A DNA stretch of 64,000 nt from Malus domestica (GCF_042453785.1 NC_091673.1:10759501-10823500), one strand, 5' to 3'. Shown: positions 34,050 through 45,272, counted from the stretch's first letter. Notes: generated by a model from the letters alone, not told the origin. Translations and numbers: made by a program.

Positions 34050-34710
34050 CTTCAACTGGGCCTCATGAAAAATACTTAGGGGACTTAGCCCATTATTTAT
34101 GTACTGAGGAGCGAGCCCTTATTCTATAAAAGGGACTCCCTCACTTTCATTAAAGAGCCCTTTATTCTATAAAAGGGACTCCATCACTTCGGCCCATACA
34201 TGGATTCAACTTGAAGTCTCCAGCCAACAGACCCTATTGACTGAAGACTTGGGGGACTACATTATGTACCATATATTGGGCCTCAACTGAGCCTTATGAA
34301 AAATACTTGGAGGACTTAGCCCATTATTTATGTACTGAGGAGCATGTCCTTATTCTATAAAAGAGACTCCTTCACTTTCATTATAAAGCACCCATTATTC
34401 ATGTACTGAGGAGCGATCCCTTATTTTATAAAAGGGACTCCATCACCATCATTAGAGAGTATCGCCGCCTGCTGAGCAACTACCTCGCCGCGAGCATCAC
34501 TTCTAACTCATCACTTATGTATTGAGGAGCGAGCTATTATTCTATAAAAAGGACTCCATCACCATCATTAGAGAACATCGCCACCTGCTGAGCAACCGTC
34601 TCGCCGCGAGCATCGACTCTAGCCCACCATTTATGTATTGAGGAATGAGCTCTTATTCTATAAAAGGGACTCCCTCACTTTCAAACTCCGCAAGCCGAGC
34701 CAACTAAGGC
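34050..34710 (+). repeat. Array of TATA-bearing repeats
   Basis: Six irregular copies, spaced roughly 35-190 bp, of a unit with tactgaggagcgagc, then ttattctataaaaggg and actccatcacc. TATA-like cores lie near 34124, 34166, 34354, 34425, 34541 and 34657. The same core is in the LTR (about 35010), so the array looks derived from LTR promoter sequence. Confidence 0.8.
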
Positions 34711-34895
34711 AACATAAGCCACAAGCAGAGCAGCCTCGCAACATGTGCTACTTCTAGTTGAGTATCACTTCAGATTGAGCACCGCCTCATATCGAGTATC
34801 AGTTCAAAATGACATCTAGTTACTTCGGCCCACACATAGCTGAATTTCAAGTCTCCAGCCAAAATACTCTCTTGACTGAAGACTTGGGGGACTAC

Positions 34896-35262
34896 TGTTT
34901 GTATCATACTTAGGGCCTCCGTATTTAGACCTCGTATAAATACTCGGATAACTCAAATGTAATTATATAATAAAGGAAAGGGCAAATATGTAATAAGTGA
35001 GAAACCCTTATTCTATAAAAGGGACTCCTCACCCTCACAATGAGGAGGAGCCTCCTCACCCCCAGAGGCCTCACCTCCCCTCTCATATTCAGAGCAAAGC
35101 TCTCACCCTCTCAATCCTCTCACAAACAGAGAAATACAATATCAGTGTGGACGTAGCCCAAACATTGGGGTGAACCACGATACATCTTGTGTTATTTACA
35201 TTTCTTGCAGATTCACAATCGGATTTACGTTGTTCTAAGACCTCCGGTTTTGTGCATCAACA
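34896..35262 (+). repeat. LTR element 1, 3' LTR
   Basis: 367 bp, TGTTTGTATC...CATCAACA. TATA-like ctataaaagg near 35015. Closely similar to the LTRs of element 2 in reverse orientation. Confidence 0.9.
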
Positions 35263-35753
35263 AAAATCATATTCATTTTCATTTTTTGATCAAGGTTCTT
35301 GGGTATTAATAACATCATTAATTATTTGAATAATAAAATATTTTTATTTTTAAATATATTCATTTAGTGTTAAAAATGTTACAATTAGTATATTTATATT
35401 TATGGCCAATTTTTTTATCATATATTTTTATTTTTAGTTTGTACCTATTTTTAATTTGCAAATATTTTTTAATTTGTACCAATTTTCTTTTCATCCATAT
35501 ATTATTTTCTTTTTGTGCCCAATTTTTTAAAGTTTTATTTGTGTTTGTACCCATGTGTATACCGTCACGTGACATTGTATATTTAATCAATAATAGAAAA
35601 ATTACATATGGTATGTTTATGTTTTATGCCTAAACTTTGTATCATATATTTATATTTTTAGTTTGTACCCACTTTTAATTTGCAACATTTTTTTGTTATA
35701 ATGTACCCATTCTTCTTTATTAATGTACCACTTTGTTATATGTGAAATGTACA
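35263..35753. repeat. AT-rich spacer with repeated gtacc-attttt words
   Basis: About 490 bp of AT-rich sequence with recurrent 'tgtaccNatttttaatttgca' words. Similar words resume at 39281-39320, so element 2 appears to have inserted into one older AT-rich repeat of unknown class. Confidence 0.5.
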
Positions 35754-36122
35754 TGTTGATGCACAAAACCGGAGGTATTGGAACAACATAAATCCGACCG
35801 TGAATCTGTAAGAAAGTAAATAACACAAGATGTATCGTGGTTCACCCCAATGTTTAGGCTACGTCCACACTGATATTGTATTTCTCTGAGAGGATTGTGA
35901 GGGATAGAGCCTCTGTAATGTGAGTGAGGCTTTGAGAGGATGAAGGGGCTTGCTCTGAATATGAGAGCCCATCCCCATTGTGAAGGTGATGAGTCCATTT
36001 TATAGAATAAGGGCTCCTCACTTATTACATATTTGCCCATTCCTTTATTACATAATTACATTTAAGTTCCCCGAGTATTTATACGAGATCTAAATACGGA
36101 GGCCCTAAGTATGGTACAAACA
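35754..36122 (-). repeat. LTR element 2, 3' LTR
   Basis: 369 bp; contains a 23-bp segment (near 36030-36052) absent from its partner at 38935-39280. Confidence 0.9.
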
Positions 36123-36339
36123 GTAGTCCCTCAAGTCTTCAGTCAATAGAGTCTTTGGCTTGAGACTTGAAATTGAGTTCATGTGTGGGCCGAAGTAACT
36201 AGATGTCATTTTGAACTGATACTCGATATGAGGCGGTGCTCAAAGTGAAATGATGCTCAACTAGAAATAGCATATGTTGCGAAGCTGCTTAGTTTGTGGC
36301 TTATGTTGCCTTGGTTGGCTCGGCTTGTGGAGTTGAAGG

Positions 36340-36790
36340 TGAGGGAGTCCATTTTATAGAATAAGGGCTCATTCCTCAATACATGAATGATGGGCTAGAG
36401 TTGATGCTCGCGGCGAGGCGATTGCTCAGCTGGCGACGATACTCTCTAATGATGGTGAGGGAGTCCCTTTTATAAAATAAGGGCTCACTCCTCAATACAT
36501 GAATGATGAGCTAGAGTTAATGCTCGCGGCGAGGCGATTGCTCAGCTGGCGACGATGCTCTCTAATGAAGGTGAGGGAGTCCTTTTTATAAAATAAGGGC
36601 TCGCTCCTCAGTACATGAATAATGGGTGCTCTCTAATGAAAGTGAGGGAGTCCCTTTTATAGAATAAGGGATCGCTCCTCAGTACATGAATAATGAGTGC
36701 TCTCTAATGAAAGTGAGGGAGTCCCTTTTATATAATAAGGGTTCGTTCCTCAGTACATAAATAATGGGCTAAGTCCCCCAAATATTTTTC
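36340..36790 (-). repeat. TATA-bearing repeat array in LTR element 2
   Basis: About five units carrying the complement of ctataaaagggactccctc (near 36355, 36468, 36585, 36655, 36725) with aatgaaagtgagggagtcc. Counterpart of 34050-34710. Confidence 0.8.
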
Positions 36791-37829
36791 ATGACGCCCA
36801 GTTGAGGCCCAATATATGCTACATAATGTAGTCCCCCAAGTCTTCGGTCAATAGAGGTTGTTGGCTGGAGACTTCAAATTTAATCCATGTATGGGCCGAA
36901 ATGGCGGTTGTTCAGAGGTGGTCTTTGTAGACCATGCACTGAAGCTTTATAGGTGAAGCTTTGCAAGTTGAAGCTTTTGAAGCTAGAGCTCTGTAAATGA
37001 AGTTTTCGAAGCTGGAGCTTTTGTAAATGAAGCTTTTGAAGCTAGAGCTCTGTAAATAAAGTTTTTGAAGCTGATTGACATGAGTGATGTTCATGAGTGT
37101 TTATGTTGATTGACATGAGTGATGCTCATAGATGTTGACATGAGTGATGCTCATGAATGATGGTCATGAATGTTTATGTATGATTGACATGAGTGATGCT
37201 CATGAAATGTTTATATATGATTGACATGAGTGATGCTCATGTATAATTTTAGAGTACTGGACGTACTTTTGATCACCTGGTTGGTGATAATAGCGGCAGG
37301 TTGCCGAATAATTTTGGAGTACTGGGCGTATTTTTGATCACCTAGTTTGTGGTATTTTGGGCTTATGGGTCTTCGCCCTCCACATAACATTCCAGCCCAT
37401 TTATTTTGGGCTTTGCCGTTTTTTTTTTTTAGTACCCTCTGATGGGGTTAAACAGATGTCTCCGAAAAATAAGAAAAATAAATTACATCATTCTGGTGGG
37501 GTGTTTATTCCTTGCTTTTGCAGTGTCCCCATGTGCCTCCCTTTTGCTTTCTCTTTATTTTTCTTTCTTTTGGCAGATGACAGACAAGGGAATAATGCCA
37601 TTTCCTTTTTTTGCTTTTGCTTTCGTTTTCTCTTTTCTTTTCTGCTTTTGTTTCTCCCACTTCATTTCTTTGCCCACCCATGTTACCCATCCCTGTCTGA
37701 TGTGCAGACACGCTGAAAGATCAAAGGGAAATAGCAAATAATAACATTCATCACTGCAGCTATGAATCTTACTGTTCTTCAAGTACTGGGTATGATCCAT
37801 CGCCGCCGTCTCCGAAGAGCCTCCACATT

Positions 37830-38135
37830 TTTCCGGAAAGTAGAGCAGATCTTGCTGTCAATGAGACAGCTCTTGATCTTGTTCCAGTTTTTTGGTGCTG
37901 TTAACCCTTTTCTGGAGCCACTGCGACTAGTCCCCGAGCCTGTACTCCTTGTACCCTTTCCCGGAAAGTACTTTTCCGGCGCCTTTGTTGGTGACAGCGA
38001 AGGCGAAGATGGTGACTGCGAAGATGACCACGATGAGGAGGAACATGACGAGGAGGTTGACCCACAGTAGCCACGAGACTTAGCAGCAGACGCCAATTAG
38101 GTCGGCCAGCGACACCAACATGAGGAAATACGCCG
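37830..38135 (-). pseudogene. Captured tetraspanin fragment in LTR element
   Basis: Minus-strand translations give [47 protein letters not shown] and NWNKIKSCLIDSKICSTFR. These match the second and third membrane segments and the start of the large extracellular loop of plant tetraspanins (TET8 type). The first membrane segment and the C-terminal part are absent. Cargo within the element; broken. Confidence 0.7.
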
Positions 38136-38213
38136 AGGATGATGACGATGCTCGGCAGAGCTCAGCAAAGGTGTTGAAGAAGTTCCAGAAGGAGGTGTTG
38201 TCTTTGGGGCTTT

Positions 38214-38348
38214 GTTCTTGACAGCAACTTTTGTCTTGTCGCTGAGAATCCCACTGTAAACAATACCGTACCCTCCTTCCCCAATCACATTCTCCTCACG
38301 CAACTTATTCGTCGCCGCCTCCAGCTCCCTCAGAGTGTACCATCTCAT
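38214..38348 (-). pseudogene. Captured receptor-like kinase fragment in LTR element
   Basis: 45 codons read [30 protein letters not shown] and KVAVKN, the start of the kinase domain (glycine loop and VAVK lysine) of plant receptor-like kinases of the GPK1/At3g17420 type. It ends right after the VAVK motif and is joined directly to the BRX-like piece upstream. Confidence 0.75.
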
Positions 38349-38670
38349 TCCCCCATAGCTTCGGGGTCAAATTGGATCTCCCCGTTCGCCTGTACGAGCC
38401 GTGGAAACCCGACGATTCTGAGTTAGCATCGGAGTCGGCATAGCTTTAGTGACGGTTGTCAGTGCATGACCGTGAACAGGGCTTGCATTTTTTGTAAGCT
38501 CCTGGGGCCTTCAATGCTATATCCTTGATCTGGGCAGTGAGGGCCTTGATGACTTGCTTGGTCCTAGGAGTCCCGGCGACAGCGTCGTTGTCGTCGTCTT
38601 GGTGGTGGAGAGATCCATCGTTGAGCTGCTTGGAGCATGATGGTAAATGGGGTCTAGTGGGTACACTCAC
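38349..38670 (-). pseudogene. Captured BREVIS RADIX-like fragment in LTR element
   Basis: Minus-strand translations give TKQVIKALTAQIKDIALKAP, GAYKKCKPC, DSDANSESSGFHGSYRRTGR and WGNEM. This is the N-terminal conserved block of BREVIS RADIX family proteins (usual form AVKALTxQIKDMALKASGAY and RWSYRRTGS...WGKEM). The two BRX domains proper are missing. The piece lies close to the 5' LTR of the element and is broken. Confidence 0.7.
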
Positions 38671-38934
38671 GGAGAGACAAAGAGATGATATCTATAAAGA
38701 CCCAAATTTCTTGGTGTAGTATGTAGTGTTTCCAGAAACGTAAAGAGAGAAAGATGAGAACTTTCTACCGAGAGACAGAGAGAGTGGTGTTCTTGGTTTT
38801 TGTGATTTTTTTTTCTGGGAAAGTTTTGGGTTATTGGGTTTTTATTTACAGATTTTGCAGATTCACGGTGGAGGTGAAAAAATGAAAGATAACTGACACA
38901 ACTTTTCGTATCGTTTCCCACAGACGGCGCCAAA

Positions 38935-39280
38935 TGTTGATGCACAAAACCGGAGGTCTTGGAACAACGTAAATCCGACCGTGAATCTGCAAGAAAGTAA
39001 ATAACACAAGATGTATCGTGGTTCACCCCAATGTTTGGGCTACGTCCACACTGATATTGTATTTCTCTGAGAGGATTGTGAGGGAGAGAGCCTTTATAAT
39101 GTGAGTGAGGCTTGGAGAGGATGATGGGGCTTGCTCTTAATATGAGAGCCCCTCCCCATTGTGAGGGTGAGGAGTCCATTTTATAGAATAAGGGCTCCTC
39201 ACTTATTACATAATTACATTTAAGTCCCCTGAGTATTTATACGATATCTAAATACGAATGCCCTAAATATGGTACAAACA
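38935..39280 (-). repeat. LTR element 2, 5' LTR
   Basis: 346 bp, TGTTTGTACC to TCAACA on the minus strand, followed by the primer-site-like sequence at 38936-38917. Confidence 0.9.
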
Positions 39281-40360
39281 ATACCAATTTTTTTGTAAAA
39301 TGTACCAATTTTTTTAACACTATGGATACATTCTTTTGCCATTTATTATTTCTTATTTTTACATAGTTTTTATCCATTTATTAAATCAAAATGTTTGAAT
39401 TTTTTTATTATAACCGTTTCTAATAGTATTATAATGAGAGATTTTAAATTTATAGGATTATAAATCTCAATGTACTACGTTAGTAGCACTTCATAGTCAT
39501 TTTATAATTTATTAAGAGAATTGTTATTAGCGCTTAATAAATCTTATATACTCTTCACAAGTATATTTTTCTTTTTAATTATAGAAAGCTTGGAATGCAA
39601 AACGAGATGTTTGGAGTGCCAATAACAATTATCTTTATCAAATGTATTTGCTAATAATTCTTACATTTTGTGGCACTCTAAGTTAGATTTATTACAAGAG
39701 ATCTTATAATTAAATCTAGTAAACAACAGTGGTTGAATAGAACTAATTTGGACAAATGATTGTTGTTTCAAAGCTCATCTCAATCCAACAAATGTAAAGA
39801 TTCGATTCAATTCAATTTTGGCTTGTAAGTAGGAGAAATTCTTGCACTAATTTACACCTTTTTGCCTATTTTTATATCTAATTCTCCTTCTTCTCCTTCT
39901 TCCCAAAAAAAAAAAAAAAAAAAAAAAAAATCCAATTCTCGATTAAGTTGTTCAGCTTTATGGTTAATGTAGTGCAAATGTAAACGTGAATTCATATGAA
40001 AATCTCATGCTCATCATGTCATTAATTTAATGAATGATCAAACAATCAATCGAATCAAAAGTATTGAACCCAATTTAAATAAACTCATGGTGTAAAATAA
40101 GAAAATTAAAATTTCATGACTCATTCCTTAAATCTATCTAGTTACCATTCACAAAGTTAAGATAGCTAATCATTTAACTAGCCTGTTAAAACTTATTTTT
40201 TCTGCATTTTTTTTGTTAAAATGGCCGAAGACCCTCATTTAGCGAGGCTGTTAGAGATGCTCTTACCTGTTTATGAAAGTCGGGTTTACAAGGCCAAGCC
40301 CAACCCGAAATAAAAACGGGCCTGAAATATTGAAGGAGACATAGAAGCCCGAATTATTGG
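39281..40360. other. Intergenic, AT-rich
   Basis: The first part resumes the gtacc-attttt repeat seen at 35263-35753. A run of about 25 A lies at 39906-39930. No gene seen. The last part (40340-40512) is probably the first non-coding exon of SRP19. Confidence 0.5.
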
Positions 40361-40970
40361 CCATTGGCATTAAAACTCAGGTCGGAGAAAAACCGTACAC
40401 TCTTTCCTACCACGCTGTGGACGGTCCCCGTCGTCGAAACTCCATTCCAGTCTCAATCTCTCGCATATCACGGCTTGCTCTTCAAATCCTCCGTTGCTTG
40501 TTTTTCAACTTCTGGTAATTTCTTCAGATCACGCTTTCCATTCGATTCATTTGGCTCGAATTGTTTATTTCTTTGGATTTTTCCCTAATTTCTCAAATTT
40601 TCAATTGCTTTTCTGTCTGGTTAGTTCATTGATTCATTCCCTCGTGAATTTTCTTTCTGTCACTTGAATTTTAGGGCTTCATTGATCTTTATGTTGGTGC
40701 TTTACATCTGTGTTTCTTGTTTCTTTTATTTATTTATTTTTGGTTTTTTTTTTTTTTGGGGTTTTGAATTATAAATGTTTAACCAATGAGTATTTAGCTG
40801 TAATTGGGATTTGGGATTGATCTTCGTCTTACTTATAGCATATTCGTGTGCACATAATCCATTTAATTTATCATTAATTTTTCGTACATTTGTGTTTAGG
40901 AAGGAAAGCGGTGTAATGGGTTTGTGTTGTAATTTTTTTTTTTTTGTGTAGGATATTTAGTAGGCGAGAC

Positions 40971-42300
40971 ATGGATAAAGAGACCCCCAATATAAAGAAA
41001 TGGATTGTGCTTTATCCGGTTTATATTAACTCGAAGAAAACTATGGCGGAAGGGAGACGAATCAGTGTCGCGAAAGCGTGCGAAGGTCCTACTTGTGCTG
41101 AGATTGCTGATTGTTGCAGCTACTTCAAACTCCCATTTGCAATTGAGGTTTGTTATTCCTACATTTGCACCCTCTGTGTCGTAAGGTTTGTGTAGAAATG
41201 GGTGTAAGTTGTGCTAATATATGCGGTGTGTTGGACTACTGTAGATAGATAAGGCTTATCCGCGCGATTTCATGCAAATTGGGAGAGTGAGGGTCTTGCT
41301 TAAAAGGGAAGATGGAACTCCATATAATCCAGACATTACTTCCAGTAAGTGTTGCTTTATTATGACTGTACTTACCCTTAATTCTGTAACCTTCTCAAAA
41401 GTATCTTAGTATTTGTTTTTGGTGAAACATCATAAATAATGTATCAGTTAATGCGAGATTTTAGGAGCGGATAGTTATAATTGTTTTCAACTAGCCCATT
41501 TGTCTTTCCTTGACTGCTTATAATCCATGGTGAGAGGGAATATTGTAGAGAGAATCTCAATTATTGAAATAAAACTTAACGTGGTAGCAAAGGTATCCGG
41601 TTAAAATAGTCTCTCTATACGAGCAAAAACTATTGTCATATTTGGCAGTGTCTCGCTGTTTTTCTCCTTTTCGACAAAATTTTCTAGAGTCCCACAAGTT
41701 TACTCTCACCTTATATCATAGTCTCCTAATCTGCGAGTAAAGCTATGAGCTGGGGTGGGTAATGGGGAATGAATAAGATATAGGGTATAGAGATCCTTGT
41801 TTGTAACAATGTGGGCATATCCACTTTTTGCTGTGCTCATCTTTGAACAGTGGATGTTTAACGTTGTCAACCTTTACAAAGATAGTTCAAGTCAGAATAA
41901 CTTGGTTCTTGACTTTCATGTATTAATAGGGTCAAGTTTAGACAAATGGACTTTGTTTTTGAAGTTGTTTTAGTGAGCCCTTGCAAGGGATTCCTTGTCC
42001 GATTATGTCATTAACCCTACGAAGGGTGTCGCCGTGTTCTTCAACTCAACTGTTTGCGCTATTTAGTTATTAAACAGAAAACAAAGATTTGTCCTTGATT
42101 TTGGTGTGTCTTTTGATTTGTACATGTATATATTGATTATTCGGTTTTGTTTTGACTAAATTGCAGGGAAACAGCTGATGCTGAAAGTTGCGGAGATGGT
42201 TCCCAGACATCCTGGGAGGACTAGGAAGCAGGAGCCCGCCACATCCACATCAAGTGCTGGACCTGCCAAATCTGGGAAACATGGAAAGAAAAAGAGATAG
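40971..42300 (+). CDS. SRP19: Signal recognition particle 19 kDa subunit, 136 aa
   Basis: Three coding exons (40971-41147, 41245-41344, 42167-42300) sum to 411 nt. The protein starts MDKETPNIKKWIVLYPVYIN, continues TMAEGRRISVAKACEGPT and AYPRDFMQIGRVRVLLKRED, and ends in a lysine-rich tail, SGKHGKKKR. SRP19 binds helices 6 and 8 of 7SL RNA and lets SRP54 join the particle that targets secretory proteins to the ER. The length fits plant SRP19. A 5' UTR intron is likely (donor gtaatt at 40514, acceptor near 40951). The gene looks intact. Confidence 0.93.
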
Positions 42301-43199
42301 CTCCGCTCCAGTCTCACAAATCACTCACTCTCAGCTTAGACATTTCATGTTGTATACCCTAGTTATGTTTGAAAATTCATACATGATATCAACCATCATG
42401 TTTGAGGACGATTCATTTGTTTTGGTTTGAACCCTTTTGGAAAGTTGGAGATCATTTTTCGTGTCGCTTTTGCATTCATGGAAACAAAAACAAAAAACAA
42501 ATGGAAAAAGAGAACGGCGTTCACTCATGAAAAAACATGTGCAAGGGAATGTTCACTCATGAAAAAACATGTGCAAGGGAATATTTCCGTTGGCATTATG
42601 CGAAAGAGCATTCACTCTTACATCTAAGGATCGAGTTTGATTCTCCCACCCCAATATCTCTTGTACAAAAAAGTGAGCATTTCCACCCGCTTGGTGGATT
42701 TGCTAATTGTGAATAGTAACTGTTGTTGAGCTGGAATTGGGGTTAGAATTGCCATGGCTGCTGCCAAGCTCAACCAGCCATGGCTTGGACTTGGAGGAGA
42801 TGGGTGAGAAAGGGGGTTTGGAGTGGATTTTGGGTTTATTAGCATGTTTCATGGGTGGAAATGCTCTAATATACAGTCATAACATAAAAAGGTGACTCTG
42901 ATGGTGACGATTTCTGTCAACGAACTGAGTCTGATTCAATCATGTGCTTTGCTTGGACTTCTTTGTCTTTTTTAGCGTAGCAACTTGTTTTTATGTTTAC
43001 CTCGTGTAACATCTGTAATATCTTCTTGTATCACTAAAATTTATGTTTGAACAAAAAACAAAAAAAAAACATATAAAAGGGGTTAAAATGGGGAATTGCA
43101 CAATATCCATGGTGTCACTAACTAACTGCTGTTAAAATAGAAACTGTAAATTACAGTGGCAAATTTCCAAAGAAACTACAGGGAAGGAACATTAGTTTT
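42301..43199. other. 3' flank of SRP19 and intergenic
   Basis: Contains a perfect tandem duplication of about 29 bp (ttcactcatgaaaaaacatg with gtgcaaggga) at about 42519-42578. Otherwise no gene or RNA was recognised. Confidence 0.5.
42519..42578. repeat. 29-30 bp direct tandem duplication
   Basis: Two adjacent copies of ttcactcatgaaaaaacatg + tgcaagggaa, identical over the unit. Confidence 0.85.
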
Positions 43200-44622
43200 T
43201 CAATCTGATTTCTTCATGTTCACATAATGATTTGCTGCTTCTCCAAACAACTCTCTCACCTCTTGCAATTCTCTCTTACCTCACCCAACAAATGAAACCA
43301 TCCAATTAAATTGTAATATTTTCTATTTGCGCATATTTCTCGGAAGACTGACCTGCTGCTTCCAGTTGCTTCTCAAGTTGTTAGCCCACGGTATCGTTCT
43401 CGGCCTGCAGCTGAGCAATCCTCTTCAACTGAGTTTCCTCGCCTCCCTCTGACAACGGCAGCGCCGCCACCAATGCATCTAATTGCACCAATGAATATTA
43501 AATTTAATTAATAAAAAACAAATCAGATGTCACGTCATCAAACTCAAAGCCGACCTGCTTAGACCATCTCCAACCAATCCGACCAGAGAGCCATAGGGCT
43601 AAAAATAGCACGAAATGACACGAAAACCGTCTCTAACAGAGGGCTAGGCCAAATGGCTCGTGGGCCCCACCGGGCTAAAATTGTGCAATCACACCAACCG
43701 ACTGGCCCGAACCAGCCAGCCAACCAGTCACAGGCTGGCCCAAAATTCAAACCCCACGGCTACCTGATGCCAGGTGACTGTTGGATTTTAATTTTTTTTC
43801 CTATAACTACCTAAGTCATTAAACAACAATAAACAACACAAAACAACATTAAACAACACAATCTCCACCCTAGTACTACTTGGGAGAGTTATTCAAACTT
43901 AAACAACATGAAACCTAAAAAATTATCTAGTTTTCAAAACAAAAAAAAAAACTTAAAAAATTATCTTGAATCCAAATGTAAATTAGGCCCATCATATATT
44001 TTTGCACAAGCCTTCCTTGACCTATTTGGATCATCTTGGTCATCATCAGACTCTCTATCAATATAGTCATTTTGCTTATCTTCCACAATCATGTTGTATA
44101 ATATGATGCACGACATCATAATGAAGTTCAATTTATCCGAAAAATTATTGAGATTATATCTCAATAAATTATTGAGGTAATTTAATTTAAGTAACCCTAT
44201 TAATTTAGTTTAAATAATAAATTATGTTTGGCCATGATTTTTTGTTACATGGCTATGTTTGGTCTATGACCATTTGGCCCCCTCAGTTGGAGATGGTAAG
44301 AAATATAGCATGACACTATTCATTAAAATATTAAGTTATTGGAGAGCTATAGGGCTAAAGAGAGCCTTATGGCCCTCATTCAATTGGAGATGGCCTTATG
44401 CTTTCACTAGATAAGAACTCATGAGCTTGGGTTGCTTTGCGAACTCTATGTCACTGTTCAGAGTTGAGTTCTTATTGGGATTGAGATCCGGAGCCAGTAC
44501 GGGTCTGGCTTCTGGGTAATTGGGGGAGATTCAGGCGCATCCCATTGCAATGTTCCGATGGTGGTGAAGGCAATTGTCGCGATCGTGTTCACCTTTTCTT
44601 GCAACTGGCTGATTGAGTCCAT
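43200..44622 (-). pseudogene. MED21: MED21 (Mediator subunit 21) pseudogene
   Basis: The N-terminus at 44622 reads MDSISQLQEKVNTIATIAF and GTLQWDAP, the conserved MED21 start. A frame change in the Pro-rich part (near 44500) leads to FAKQPKLMSSYLVKA, where a Harbinger element (43562-44395) interrupts the exon. Homology resumes at about 43491 with DALVAALPLSEGGEETQLKR, then IAQLQAENDTVG, a stop codon in place of Gln, and QLEKQLEAA. The last exon (about 43270-43200) reads KRELQEVRELFGEAAN and NMKKSD. MED21 is an essential small Mediator middle-module subunit, so a working copy must lie elsewhere. Introns are retained, so this is a duplicated gene and not a retrocopy. Confidence 0.85.
43562..44395 (-). 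mobile_element. PIF/Harbinger element, deletion derivative, in MED21 pseudogene
   Basis: Flanked by TTA (43559-43561 and 44396-44398), the TWA-type target of PIF/Harbinger. Terminal inverted repeats are GACCATCTCCAAC on the left and GGCCATCTCCAAT read inward from the right. On the minus strand, 44160-43965 encodes FIMMSCIILYNMIVEDKQND, the conserved end of HARBI1-like transposases (MxxCIILHNMIVED). The rest of the transposase is missing. Confidence 0.85.
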
Positions 44623-44959
44623 CACTTTAGTGTTTGTCCCCAAAACACAGGAAGCAACCATCTTCAAAGGAGAATATCCAGTAATACGGCCAAAGTTATG
44701 TAGTTTTAGCAAAGTTGAAGAAAGTTGAGATTCAATCATAAATCTAATTAGCAATATAAGGAGTAGCTCAACCTCTTATAAGCCATTACAAGGTTTATCC
44801 TTTCACCAATGTAGAACTCTTTTACCTTCACATTCTCACAAAAATTACCCTCTTACTACCAGATGATGTGACGATTCGCATGTCATATGTTCGATCAATA
44901 TTTAACAAGATAAAATCATTTATTAGAGTTCCCCTTCCGTTGAGAGATTATTTGAGGAA

Positions 44960-45262
44960 TACCTTATAGTGTTTATTTTATAATTTTTTTCAACAGTTCA
45001 AACCGTCTATATTTTAGTACATTATTCATAAACTATTTATAAATAGATTAGACAAATTCAAAATTTTAAAGACATTTAATTTTAGTGAAGAAATAAATTG
45101 ATATAGTTTTAAAAAAATAATTATTTGACCACATGGTTTCGGTTTTGGATATTTATGGGATATTTTTTTTAGATATAATGTTTGAGGAAAGATCTAAAGA
45201 ATGAGGGTTGAATCGTTGAAATACGTGAAGTAGACTCTACTAAAATTCTATAAAATAAGCTT
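44960..45262. repeat. Dispersed AT-rich repeat R2, copy 2
   Basis: Resembles 18780-19110 (shared tgaggaaagatctaaa, gaatcgttgaaat, attattcataa). It abuts the MITE at 45273. Confidence 0.5.
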
Positions 45263-45272
45263 ATTTGAAAAA

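Larger units (their letters stand above)
31436..35262 (+). mobile_element. Non-autonomous LTR retrotransposon 1, carrying host gene fragments (fossil)
   Basis: The 5' LTR is truncated (31436-31686) and ends TCAACA. It is followed directly by the primer-site-like TTTGGCGCCGTCTGTGGG. The 3' LTR is complete (34896-35262, 367 bp, TGTTTGTATC to CATCAACA), preceded by a purine tract with cttgggggac. There is no gag or pol. The internal part holds pieces of host genes (32073-32745), a low-complexity AAAGC-rich stretch (32880-33020), then four sets of repeats (33280-34710). The primer site suggests a Ty3/gypsy-type origin, not proven. The element is broken and depends on enzymes made elsewhere. A sister copy lies in inverted orientation at 35754-39280. 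Confidence 0.8.
35754..39280 (-). mobile_element. Non-autonomous LTR retrotransposon 2, carrying three host gene fragments (fossil)
   Basis: Read on the minus strand: 5' LTR 39280-38935 (346 bp), primer-site-like TTTGGCGCCGTCTGTGGG at 38936-38917, a leader, host gene fragments (38670-37830), repeat arrays (37345-36125), a purine tract, then the 3' LTR 36122-35754 (369 bp). Both LTRs run TGTTTGTACC to TCAACA. No gag or pol is present. The LTRs differ at about 20 positions plus one 23-bp length difference, near 6%, which suggests a few million years at usual plant rates. No exact target duplication was found. It is non-coding for its own proteins and carries broken cargo. Confidence 0.85.

Noticed and set aside
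35754-39280. Target-site duplication for LTR element 2
   Set aside because: The 5 bp on either side (gtaca and atacc) do not match, and the surrounding AT-rich repeat makes chance similarity likely.
44458-44754. 98-codon minus-strand open frame as an intact small protein
   Set aside because: Its second half begins as MED21 but then shifts out of the MED21 frame; it is the first piece of the MED21 pseudogene.
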